A stretch of 6,443 nucleotides of DNA from Novosphingobium sp. (lineage in GTDB: Bacteria; Pseudomonadota; Alphaproteobacteria; Sphingomonadales; Sphingomonadaceae): positions 1 to 6,443 of the forward strand of contig JAURNJ010000008.1 of assembly GCA_030830245.1 (NCBI GenBank), in the 5' to 3' direction. Shown piece after piece: positions 1 through 5,774 of this stretch; the stretch's first letter is position 1; each line of letters begins with the position of its first letter. The notes under the pieces are model-generated. The model ran no database searches. It saw nothing but the letters and a program-made list of their open reading frames with translations, and was not told the origin of the DNA. A program made the position numbers and the translations under genes.

Positions 1-385
1 CGCAGGTCTCGATCATTGCCCACAGCTGCATGCCGGGATGCGCGTTATCGAGCATCAAGTTGTATCGGGCGATGTCTCCGGCGCTGCCTACCTTGGGCAC
101 CAGCACTGCATCGACGCGCGAAGCGGCTATCGCCGCGAGATCGTCCGCACCCCATTGCGTGCCGAGGCCGTTGGCGCGAATTGCCACTTCCTTGCTGCCA
201 AAGTCACCAGCGGCAACCGCCTCGATGGCGGCCTCGCGGGCCGAGACCTTGGCATCGGGCGCAACCGCGTCCTCAAGGTCCAGAATGATGATGTCAGCCG
301 GTAGCGAACGCGCCTTTTCGATGGCGCGCGCGTTCGAGGCGGGAAGGTAGAGCGCGCTGCGGCGCGGGCGGTGGACTGTGGTCAT
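1..385 (-). CDS. HpcH/HpaI aldolase / CitE-like CoA-ester lyase, N-terminal part (cut by window edge)
   Basis: The first 128 residues of a (beta/alpha)8-barrel lyase of the CitE/malyl-CoA lyase group read leftwards from ATG at 385 and run off the window. Visible motifs are the family N-terminus R9-S-A-L-Y-L-P-A-S-N18, strand I32-I-I-L-D-L-E-D-A-V41 (D36, E38, D39 near the CoA/metal site), the substrate-binding arginine in A68-I-R-A-N72, V94-L-V-P-K-V99, and M124-I-E-T127, where the Glu is a known Mg2+ ligand in CitE homologues. Family members cleave or form CoA thioesters such as citramalyl-, malyl- or beta-methylmalyl-CoA using Mg2+. About 150-170 residues, including the second metal ligand, are missing, so the substrate cannot be assigned. 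The start codon overlaps the stop of the upstream MFS gene (ATGA, 385-382), which indicates translational coupling. Its cargo may therefore be the acid brought in by that transporter (inference). Family call is secure; specificity is unknown. Confidence 0.93.
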   Translation of the reverse strand, partial: MTTVHRPRRSALYLPASNARAIEKARSLPADIIILDLEDAVAPDAKVSAREAAIEAVAAGDFGSKEVAIRANGLGTQWGADDLAAIAASRVDAVLVPKVGSAGDIARYNLMLDNAHPGMQLWAMIETC

Positions 386-1689
386 TGCAATGGCTCACTT
401 GCTGGTACACCGGCCGGACCACCCCCAGACCGGCCGACGAACCCCGTCATGAAGAATGCCAGCGCGCCAAGCAGGGTCAACACCGCGCAGATGGCGAGAA
501 ACACATCGTAGCTGCCGTACGATCCCAGTGTGAGGCTGAGGGTTATCGACCCCGCTGCCGAGGCGATGAACATGGCGCTGGCTATGAACGAGAAGACGAA
601 GCTGTACTGGCGCAGGTCGAAACTGCGCGAGGTGAGGAAGGAGGCGATGTCCCCTTCGCCGCCCTGCGCGAGGCCCACGAGCAGGATTGCTCCGACCAGG
701 ATCCAGCCTGCATCATAGGGCGAGGCGAGCGCGAGGAAACCGACGGCTGGCAGGCCAAGCGCGAAGATCGCCACATAATGCGCCGGAACCCGGTCCAGAG
801 CGACGCCGCTGACAAGCCTGCCGATAACCACCCCGGTGGCGTAGAGCGAGACGATCCAGGTCGCCAGCATGCTCGGTGCGCCACTCTCCATCACAACGAG
901 CTTGAGTTGCGAGCCGACCAGCACCTGCGGGAAATTGCAGAAGAACATGCCCACCATCATCAACGCAAAGGCAGGTTGCCGGGCTATGACCCGCAGGTCC
1001 TGCCAGAATGTGCCTGTGGGTCGAAGGTGCGGCGCATCGGGATCGATCTCGCCAGGAGCGACGCGCACGATGCGGCTGCGTCCGATCAGGACCAGTGCCG
1101 AAACCCCGCCGATTGCGGAGATCAGGGCCAGAAGGCGATAGCCCGCGCGCCAGCCTTCGGCTTCGATTGTTGCGCCGACAACCGGCGTCAGCACCGCGCC
1201 GATGACCGGCGCGCCCGTCATCGCCAGCGACAGCGCCATACCGCGCGCTGCATTGAACTTTTCGACCACGACCCTGGTGTAGCACAGCGTGCCGACGAGC
1301 ATCCCGACGAGCGCCTGGACGAAGGAAATCGCGAAGAAATGGCCGATGTTCCCGTTCATCATGCTGAAGGCCAGGAACGTCAGCGGCAGCACGGCGACGC
1401 CGATACCGGCGGCAAAGCGCGCACCGAACCTGTCGGTGAGGCGACCCTGGAAGGGCAGCACGACCATCGTTGCCAGCGGCATGACGCCAATCAGCGCGAA
1501 CTGCGATTTCTCCCAGCCGAATTCGGCCAGCAAGGGCGGCGCGAACAGGTTGGTCATGTAATGGTTCATCGCGGCGCCGAAGCCGATCCCCAGCGCCGCG
1601 CCAAGCAGGTTGTGCCCGTGCGCCTTGAACTCACCCCAGTAGGACAGCGTCTCTCTCCCGGTCGCCGTCCGGCGGCGAATCCTGCACAC
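382..1689 (-). CDS. MFS transporter, monocarboxylate / oxalate-formate antiporter-like
   Basis: An inner-membrane secondary transporter with a 6+6 helix layout, about 420-435 residues, the usual MFS length. In the form starting at GTG 1689, motif A between helices 2 and 3 is G82-R-L-T-D-R-F-G-A-R91. Helix 4/5 carries the sequence F-N-A-A-R-G-M-A-L-S-L-A-M-T-G-A-P followed by V-I-G-A-V-L, typical of the MCT/OFA-like branch. A hydrophilic central loop (about residues 204-238) contains a run of acidic and basic residues. It most likely imports an organic acid, because its stop overlaps the start of the CoA-ester lyase by four bases. The start is uncertain. ATG at 1785 gives an unconvincing Arg/Cys-rich leader. 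GTG at 1689 lies almost directly against its purine run. A CTG at 1647 sits five bases after GGAGAG and would begin L-S-Y-W-G-E-F, which is where homologues of this type usually begin. GTG is given as the conventional choice. The substrate is inferred only from context. Confidence 0.88.
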   Translation of the reverse strand: MCRIRRRTATGRETLSYWGEFKAHGHNLLGAALGIGFGAAMNHYMTNLFAPPLLAEFGWEKSQFALIGVMPLATMVVLPFQGRLTDRFGARFAAGIGVAVLPLTFLAFSMMNGNIGHFFAISFVQALVGMLVGTLCYTRVVVEKFNAARGMALSLAMTGAPVIGAVLTPVVGATIEAEGWRAGYRLLALISAIGGVSALVLIGRSRIVRVAPGEIDPDAPHLRPTGTFWQDLRVIARQPAFALMMVGMFFCNFPQVLVGSQLKLVVMESGAPSMLATWIVSLYATGVVIGRLVSGVALDRVPAHYVAIFALGLPAVGFLALASPYDAGWILVGAILLVGLAQGGEGDIASFLTSRSFDLRQYSFVFSFIASAMFIASAAGSITLSLTLGSYGSYDVFLAICAVLTLLGALAFFMTGFVGRSGGGPAGVPASEPLQ

Positions 1690-1799
1690 TCTCTTGGGAG
1701 AGACCGAACGTTTTGGCAATGCAGTCCGGACTTGCGTATCGGCGCGCGGCAGGGCAACGCCCGGGCGGCAATCGCAACGAAACAAGGGAGAGCAAGACC
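1690..1799. promoter_or_regulatory. Divergent intergenic region with candidate operator and promoter
   Basis: This is the only divergent gap in the window and must hold promoters for both the leftward transporter-lyase pair and the rightward DUF1330-lipoyl pair. A perfect inverted repeat CTCTC-TTGG-GAGAG lies at 1689-1702. A second one, TCGCCG-TCCGG-CGGCGA, lies just outside at 1662-1678, inside the transporter leader if CTG 1647 is the real start. A possible rightward -35 TTGGCA (1713-1718) is followed 18 bases later by a weak -10 TATCGG (1737-1742). No convincing leftward -10/-35 pair was found. GGGAGAG at 1786-1792 is the ribosome-binding site of the DUF1330 gene. That promoters are here follows from gene arrangement; the exact elements are guesses. 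Confidence 0.35.
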
Positions 1800-2090
1800 A
1801 TGGCAGCCTACATCATCTTCACGCGCGAGGAACCGATCAAGGACGCGGACGCGATGAAGGCCTACCAGGAAACCAACGCCAAGGGCGGGCGCACCGAAGG
1901 GATGGAGGCGCTGGTCGTCTATGGCGATCTTCAGGGGCTCGAAGGCGAAGCACCCGACGGCGCGGTCGTGCTCAAGTTCGAGAACCGCGAAAAGGCGCTG
2001 GAATGGTACAACCGCCCGATCTACCAGGAAGCGGTCAAGCATCGCATGAAGGCCGCCCATTACCGAGTATTCCTGGTCGACGGCCTCTGA
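1800..2090 (+). CDS. DUF1330 family protein (small dimeric alpha-beta barrel)
   Basis: This 96-residue protein matches the DUF1330 pattern along its whole length. It has an N-terminal beta strand A3-Y-I-I-F-T8, a helix through D15-N26, the strand M35-E-A-L-V-V-Y41, a central L47-E-G followed by V56-V-L-K-F60, and the family signature A67-L-E-W-Y-N-R-P-I-Y75 with a following Gln and Arg. It ends in strand Y88-R-V-F-L-V93. DUF1330 proteins adopt a ferredoxin-like dimeric alpha-beta-barrel fold related to small monooxygenase and stress-type domains, but no general activity is established. The start is ATG 1800 because GGGAGAG (1786-1792) lies a normal distance upstream; an in-frame extension to ATG 1713 has no ribosome-binding site and an Arg-rich unlikely leader. 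It is first in a rightward unit with the lipoyl carrier 93 bases downstream. Its metabolic role is unknown; the neighbouring carboxylate genes suggest catabolism. Confidence 0.9.
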   Translation: MAAYIIFTREEPIKDADAMKAYQETNAKGGRTEGMEALVVYGDLQGLEGEAPDGAVVLKFENREKALEWYNRPIYQEAVKHRMKAAHYRVFLVDGL

Positions 2091-2103
2091 AATCGCCTTG
2101 ACC

Positions 2104-2175
2104 CGCGTGCCTTCCCGCGCCATCGCGGCGCGGTGAAGACCCCGCAGAAAGGCCTGCGGGGCCAGGAAGGACGCG
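2104..2175 (+). promoter_or_regulatory. Predicted three-way-junction RNA leader burying the lipoyl gene's Shine-Dalgarno
   Basis: The gap before the lipoyl gene can fold into a compact 72-base structure by Watson-Crick pairs alone. A closing stem pairs 2104-2108 with 2171-2175 and 2110-2115 with 2165-2170 (11 pairs, one bulged G at 2109). Inside it are hairpin A (2116-2121 with 2127-2132, loop ATCGC) and hairpin B (2140-2147 with 2154-2161, eight pairs, loop AAAGGC). The junction strands are GTGAAGA (2133-2139) and CCA (2162-2164). The purine run GGAAGG (2165-2170), the only Shine-Dalgarno-like sequence before ATG 2184, is fully paired with CCTTCC (2110-2115). The pairing is seen directly. 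That it regulates translation is inference, and in GC-rich DNA some of this could be chance. Hairpin B has no following T-run, so it is not a classical terminator. The spacing of GGAAGG to the ATG (13 bases) is also long for a strong site. Confidence 0.4.
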
Positions 2176-2183
2176 ACGACACC

Positions 2184-2414
2184 ATGGCTACTGAAATTCT
2201 GCTTCCCAAGCTCGGCTTCTCGATGACCGAGGGTCAGGTAGCCGAATGGCTCGCCAAGGACGGCGAGGCGGTGACCGAGGGGCAGCCGCTCTACTCGCTC
2301 GAAGCCGACAAATCGACCAACGAGGTAGAGGCACCTGCCAGCGGTACCCTGCGCATCGTCATACAGCCGGGCGAAACCCACGAAATCGGCACGGTGCTCG
2401 GCTATATCGAGTAA
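2184..2414 (+). CDS. Stand-alone lipoyl (biotinyl/lipoyl-attachment) carrier domain protein
   Basis: The whole 76-residue product is a single lipoyl domain. It begins I5-L-L-P-K-L-G-F-S-M-T-E-G17, as in the N-terminal domains of 2-oxoacid dehydrogenase E2 subunits. The acceptor turn is E40-A-D-K-S44 with K43 the expected lipoylated lysine, followed by E47-V-E-A-P-A-S-G-T-L56, and it closes with the strand G71-T-V-L-G-Y-I75. The biotin hallmark M-K-M is absent and D-K is present, so lipoate is the likelier cofactor. Usually this domain is fused to E1/E3-binding and acyltransferase domains; here the ORF stops directly after it with TAA, so it is a free swinging-arm carrier, smaller than glycine-cleavage H protein. 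No E1, E2 core, E3 or lipoate ligase lies in the window. ATG 2184 is preferred; GTG 2133 in frame would add 17 polar residues and has no ribosome-binding site. Partner enzymes are unknown. Confidence 0.92.
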   Translation: MATEILLPKLGFSMTEGQVAEWLAKDGEAVTEGQPLYSLEADKSTNEVEAPASGTLRIVIQPGETHEIGTVLGYIE

Positions 2415-2416
2415 TC

Positions 2417-2444
2417 GCGCGCGGGGCCGGGCCCCGGATCGCGC
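2417..2444 (+). other. GC-rich hairpin between lipoyl gene and prfB
   Basis: A six-pair stem, CGGGGC (2422-2427) with GCCCCG (2431-2436) and loop CGG, is flanked by four further pairs, GCGC (2417-2420) with GCGC (2441-2444), across an internal loop. It begins two bases after the lipoyl stop codon. No T-run follows, so intrinsic termination is doubtful. It may slow transcription, protect the 3' end of the upstream message or separate the two genes. The rest of the gap holds GGAG (2451-2454), the likely ribosome-binding site of prfB. The structure is seen; the role is a guess. Confidence 0.3.
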
Positions 2445-2465
2445 TACATTGGAGTTCATGCCACC

Positions 2466-3593
2466 ATGCGTGCCGAAGGGCAGGCCCATATCGAACGGAT
2501 CGAGGCGGCGCTCGCGCTCGTGCGCAAGTTCCTTGACTGGGAGCGCGCGTTGCGTCGTCTCGACGAGCTGAACGCGCGCGTCGAGGATCCCAAGTTGTGG
2601 GACGACCCCAAGCAGGCCGAAGCGGTGATGCGCGAACGCCGCCAGCTCGATGCCGCTATCGGCACTGTTCGGGAAATCAGCCAGGAAATGGCCGATGCCA
2701 TCGAATTCGTCGAACTGGGCGAAGCCGAGGGCGACGAAGCGACCGTGAACGAGGGTATCGAGACGCTCGCCCGCCTTGCCGACCGCGCCGATGCCGACAA
2801 GGTGCAGGCCCTGCTTGGAGGCGAGGCCGATGGCAATGACACGTACCTTGAAATCCATGCCGGGGCAGGGGGCACCGAAAGCCAGGACTGGGCCGAAATG
2901 CTTCAGCGCATGTACACGCGCTGGGCGGAGCGGCGCGGCTACAAGGTCGAGATGGTCGACTATCATGCGGGCGAACAGGCCGGGATCAAGAGCTGCACGC
3001 TGCTGATCAAAGGCCAGAACGCCTATGGCTACGCCAAGACCGAGAGCGGCGTTCACCGGCTGGTGCGCATCAGCCCCTATGACAGCTCGGCGCGGCGCCA
3101 CACCAGCTTCTCGTCGGTCTGGGTCTATCCGGTGATCGACGACAGTTTCGAGATCGACATCAATCCCGCCGATCTCAAGATCGACACCTACCGGGCGAGC
3201 GGCGCAGGTGGGCAGCACGTCAACACCACCGATTCCGCGGTGCGCATCACGCACCAGCCTTCGGGCATTGTCGTCGCCAGCCAGATCGACCGTTCGCAGC
3301 ACAAGAACCGCGAAATCGCCATGGGCATGCTCAAGGCGCGCCTGTTCGAAGAGGAGATGCGCAAGCGCGAGGAAGCGGCAAGCGCCGAACATGCCTCCAA
3401 ATCCGACATCGGCTGGGGCCATCAGATCCGCTCTTACGTTCTCCAGCCCTACCAGCAGGTCAAGGACCTGCGCACCGGCGTGACCTCGCCGACGCCCGGC
3501 GACGTGCTCGATGGCGAACTTGACCCGTTCATGGCTGCCGCCTTGTCGCAGCGGGTCTCGGGCGAAAGCGTCGAGGTGGAGGACATCGATTGA
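2466..3593 (+). CDS. prfB: Peptide chain release factor 2 (RF2)
   Basis: Class I release factor that reads UAA and UGA in the ribosomal A site and triggers peptidyl-tRNA hydrolysis. The length of 375 residues is usual. In order: an N-terminal helical domain 1 with L23-D-W and L32-D-E-L-N-A-R, the H131-A-G-A-G-G-T-E-S139 stretch, the stop-recognition region R201[12 protein letters not shown]213, and the catalytic loop R243-A-S-G-A-G-G-Q250 (GGQ 248-250), followed by S257-A-V-R-I-T-H263. The tripeptide anticodon reads SPY (203-205) rather than the SPF of E. coli, as is common in alphaproteobacterial RF2. A244 matches the efficient form, unlike Thr in E. coli K-12. The ORF is uninterrupted, so no +1 programmed frameshift is used: CTT-GAC stands at codons 23-24 where autoregulated genes have CUU-UGA-C. 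GGAG lies 11 bases before ATG 2466, and a second, out-of-frame ATG lies at 2458. The stop TGA overlaps the next gene's TTG start. Confidence 0.98.
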   Translation: MRAEGQAHIERIEAALALVRKFLDWERALRRLDELNARVEDPKLWDDPKQAEAVMRERRQLDAAIGTVREISQEMADAIEFVELGEAEGDEATVNEGIETLARLADRADADKVQALLGGEADGNDTYLEIHAGAGGTESQDWAEMLQRMYTRWAERRGYKVEMVDYHAGEQAGIKSCTLLIKGQNAYGYAKTESGVHRLVRISPYDSSARRHTSFSSVWVYPVIDDSFEIDINPADLKIDTYRASGAGGQHVNTTDSAVRITHQPSGIVVASQIDRSQHKNREIAMGMLKARLFEEEMRKREEAASAEHASKSDIGWGHQIRSYVLQPYQQVKDLRTGVTSPTPGDVLDGELDPFMAAALSQRVSGESVEVEDID

Positions 3594-4336
3594 CGAGGGC
3601 GCTTGCCTGCCTGCTTGCCCTGGCGCTGGTTTCGCCGCTTGCGGGCTGCAAGAACGACGATCTCGACGCTGACCGGCCGAAAACTGCGCGCGCGTTTCCT
3701 CGTCCGGACCGCCCAGTGTCCGGACCCGGCGGCAATGCCTTTGCACCTGAAGCGCAGCGCGACAGCGTCAACGAAGCAAAGCAGGTGATGGATATGGCCC
3801 GGATCGAGCCGGGCATGACAGTTGCAGATATTGGCGCGGGCGAGGGTTACTACACCGTCCGCCTCGCGGAACGGGTCGGCGAAAAGGGGCGGGTGGTCGC
3901 GCAGGACATCGATACCGAGGCGCTGCGCCTGCTGGGCTTGCGGATCGAGCGCGAGCGGCTCGACAACGTGTCCATCCTGCGCGGCAATCCGGACGATCCG
4001 CGCTTGCCGATGGGCAGCTTCGATCGCGTGTTCCTAGTCCACATGTATCATGAAGTCACGGAGCCATACGCCTTCCTTTGGCGGCTGCGCAGCGCCATGC
4101 GCAAGGGCGGCAAGGTCATCGTTGTTGAAACCGACCGGCCAACGGACCGGCACGGCATTCCGCCAACACTGCTGTTCTGCGAATTCAAGGCCGTGGGCTA
4201 TCGCCTCGGCGCATTTGTGCTAAAGCCGGAAATCAACGGTTACTACGCGCGTTTCGACCCCGTGCTGAAGCGCCCCGAGCCGACGCAAATCCGTCCTTGC
4301 CGGGCGAATGCGCAAATGGCAGCGGCGACACCGTAA
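3590..4336 (+). CDS. Predicted exported SAM-dependent methyltransferase lipoprotein (COG4798-like)
   Basis: A class I Rossmann methyltransferase with a lipoprotein signal. Residues 1-20 are a basic start, a hydrophobic stretch and the lipobox L17-A-G-C20, so C20 is the expected lipidated cysteine; a disordered linker runs to about 50. The catalytic domain shows motif I V78[10 protein letters not shown]87, the acidic post-I strand V102-V-A-Q-D-I-D108, motif IV F144[10 protein letters not shown]154, and a later strand K175-V-I-V-V-E180 followed by D182-R-P-T-D-R-H. This fits a known group of predicted methyltransferases with signal peptides; substrate is unknown. The start is TTG 3590, overlapping the prfB stop by four bases (TTGA), which implies translational coupling. 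Starting here is what gives the signal peptide; GTG at codon 43 would give a cytosolic form, but then the lipobox would be accidental. It lacks the N-P-P-Y motif of PrmC, so it is not the RF2 glutamine methyltransferase. The location is puzzling because SAM is cytosolic. Confidence 0.9.
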   Translation: MTRALACLLALALVSPLAGCKNDDLDADRPKTARAFPRPDRPVSGPGGNAFAPEAQRDSVNEAKQVMDMARIEPGMTVADIGAGEGYYTVRLAERVGEKGRVVAQDIDTEALRLLGLRIERERLDNVSILRGNPDDPRLPMGSFDRVFLVHMYHEVTEPYAFLWRLRSAMRKGGKVIVVETDRPTDRHGIPPTLLFCEFKAVGYRLGAFVLKPEINGYYARFDPVLKRPEPTQIRPCRANAQMAAATP

Positions 4337-4366
4337 ACGCGCGGATTTGGGAAAGACAGGCGGGAA

Positions 4367-5773
4367 ATGGCATTCAAGGGGCTCAAACCCATTCTATACG
4401 GCGGCCGCGAGGTCTGGCCGCTGGTCGAAGGCGGCAAGGGCGTTTCGGCCACCAATCATGCCAGCTCTGGCGCCTGGGCCGCGGCAGGCGGGATCGGCAC
4501 GGTCAGCGCCGTCAATGCCGACAGCTATGACCCGACCGGCAAGATCATCCCGCAGGTCTATGATCAGCTTACCCGGCGAGAGCGACACGAACAGCTGATC
4601 CGCTACGGCATCGACGGGGCAGTGGAGCAAGTACGCCGCGCCTACGATATTGCCGGAGGCAAGGGCGCGATCAACATCAACGTGCTGTGGGAAATGGGCG
4701 GCGCACAGCCGATCCTGGAGGGAGTTCTGGAGCGCACGAAGGGGCTTGTGGCCGGTGTCACCTGCGGCGCGGGCATGCCCTACAAGCTCTCAGAAATCGC
4801 TCAGCGGTATAATGTGAACTATCTGCCGATCATAAGTTCGGCGCGCGCCTTCAGGGCGCTGTGGAAGCGCGCCTACAGCAAAGTGCCCGAACTGCTCGGC
4901 GCGGTGGTCTACGAAGACCCCTGGTTGGCGGGCGGCCACAACGGCCTGTCCAACGCCGAAGACCCCCTCAAGCCTGAGGACCCGTTCCCGCGCGTCAAGG
5001 CTGTGCGCGACACGATGCGCGCGGAAGGCATTTCGGACGATGTGCCGATCGTCATGGCTGGCGGCGTGTGGTTTCTGCGCGAGTGGGAGAACTGGATCGA
5101 TAATCCCGAGCTGGGCCAGATCGCATTCCAGTTTGGCACCCGCCCGCTGCTCACGCACGAGAGCCCGATTCCGCAAGGCTGGAAGGATGCGCTTCGAGAG
5201 CTTGAACCCGGCGATGTGCTGCTGCACCGTTTCTCGCCGACCGGTTTCTACTCGTCGGCAGTCAAGACAAGGTTCCTCAAGAGCCTCGAGGCTCGTTCGG
5301 AGCGTCAGATCCCCTATTCGAAGGTGCAGGCTGGCGAGCATACCGTTAAGCTTGATGTCGGTGTGGGCAACAAGAATTTCTGGGTGACGCGGAAGGACCT
5401 CGAACGTGCCCGTGCCTGGGTGGCGCAGGGCCACAACGAGGGCGTTCGCACACCCGACGACACCATCGTCTTCGTCAGCGAGTCAGAGCGCGACACCATC
5501 CAGAAGGACCAGAAGGACTGCATGGGATGCCTGTCGCACTGCGGGTTTTCGTCATGGAAGGATCATGACGACTACACCACCGGCAGGCTCGCCGATCCTC
5601 GCAGTTTCTGCATCCAGAAGACCTTGCAGGACATCGCCCACGGCGGGCCGGTGGAGGACAACCTGATGTTCGCCGGGCATGCCGCCTACCGCTTCAGGCA
5701 GGACCCGTTCTATTCGAACAATTTCACTCCGACGGTAAAGGAATTGGTCGACCGCATCCTGACGGGGGATTGA
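4367..5773 (+). CDS. Nitronate monooxygenase-like FMN enzyme with Cys-rich C-terminal extension
   Basis: An FMN-dependent TIM-barrel oxidoreductase of the nitronate monooxygenase (2-nitropropane dioxygenase) / YrpB superfamily. Visible landmarks are G23-K-G-V-S and A38-A-A-G-G-I-G-T for the first flavin loop, I102-N-I-N-V-L-W, C133-G-A-G-M-P138, A188-G-G-H-N-G193 (H191 matches the catalytic-region His of class I enzymes), the phosphate-binding strand P228-I-V-M-A-G-G-V, and Q255-F-G-T-R-P-L-L-T-H-E-S. Nitronate monooxygenases oxidise alkyl nitronates such as propionate-3-nitronate; related enzymes are enoyl reductases. At 468 residues it is some 100 longer than typical members. The extra C-terminal part holds C385-x2-C388-x3-C392 and C415, a possible [4Fe-4S] site. 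The ATG is preceded by AGG (4358-4360) at a good spacing. It lies 30 bases after the methyltransferase stop and one base before the GNAT gene. The PfaD-type enoyl reductases of polyunsaturated fatty acid synthases are an alternative relative, but no PKS genes are near. Confidence 0.9.
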   Translation: MAFKGLKPILYGGREVWPLVEGGKGVSATNHASSGAWAAAGGIGTVSAVNADSYDPTGKIIPQVYDQLTRRERHEQLIRYGIDGAVEQVRRAYDIAGGKGAININVLWEMGGAQPILEGVLERTKGLVAGVTCGAGMPYKLSEIAQRYNVNYLPIISSARAFRALWKRAYSKVPELLGAVVYEDPWLAGGHNGLSNAEDPLKPEDPFPRVKAVRDTMRAEGISDDVPIVMAGGVWFLREWENWIDNPELGQIAFQFGTRPLLTHESPIPQGWKDALRELEPGDVLLHRFSPTGFYSSAVKTRFLKSLEARSERQIPYSKVQAGEHTVKLDVGVGNKNFWVTRKDLERARAWVAQGHNEGVRTPDDTIVFVSESERDTIQKDQKDCMGCLSHCGFSSWKDHDDYTTGRLADPRSFCIQKTLQDIAHGGPVEDNLMFAGHAAYRFRQDPFYSNNFTPTVKELVDRILTGD

Positions 5774-5774
5774 G

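Noticed and set aside
1758..1765. Perfect palindrome GCCCGGGC in the divergent gap
   Set aside because: Short GC-only palindromes are expected by chance in DNA of this composition.
385..1857. A 490-codon open frame on the plus strand opposite the MFS gene
   Set aside because: Its product is Arg/Asp/His/Gln-rich low-complexity sequence mirroring membrane-protein codons, and the minus strand carries an obvious transporter.
2140..2161. An intrinsic terminator after the DUF1330 gene
   Set aside because: The eight-pair stem is strong but is followed by CCAGGAAGG rather than a T-run, and the next gene follows at once in the same direction.
2104..2175. Hammerhead-like ribozyme, since the junction strand GTGAAGA resembles C-U-G-A-N-G-A
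   Set aside because: The first core base differs, the GAAA strand is replaced by CCA, and there is no unpaired cleavage-site base in the third junction strand, so the catalytic core is not met.
2104..2175. A tRNA, suggested by the 72-base branched fold
   Set aside because: There are only two internal arms, no T-loop or D-loop consensus, no seven-base anticodon loop and a bulged closing stem.
2458..2571. A disguised RF2 programmed frameshift starting at ATG 2458
   Set aside because: Joining that frame to prfB would need a -1 or +2 shift, not the +1 shift used by prfB, and the prfB frame already has its own ATG with the conserved N-terminus.
1566..3746. A 726-codon open frame on the minus strand across the lipoyl gene and prfB
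   Set aside because: It lies antisense to clearly conserved genes (prfB, lipoyl domain, DUF1330), its product shows no recognisable domain, and it arises from few stop codons in the antisense frame of GC-rich codons.
3590..4336. PrmC/HemK, the methyltransferase of the release-factor GGQ glutamine
   Set aside because: It lacks the N-P-P-Y substrate motif and the N-terminal helical domain, and it has an export signal, so the link to prfB is positional only.
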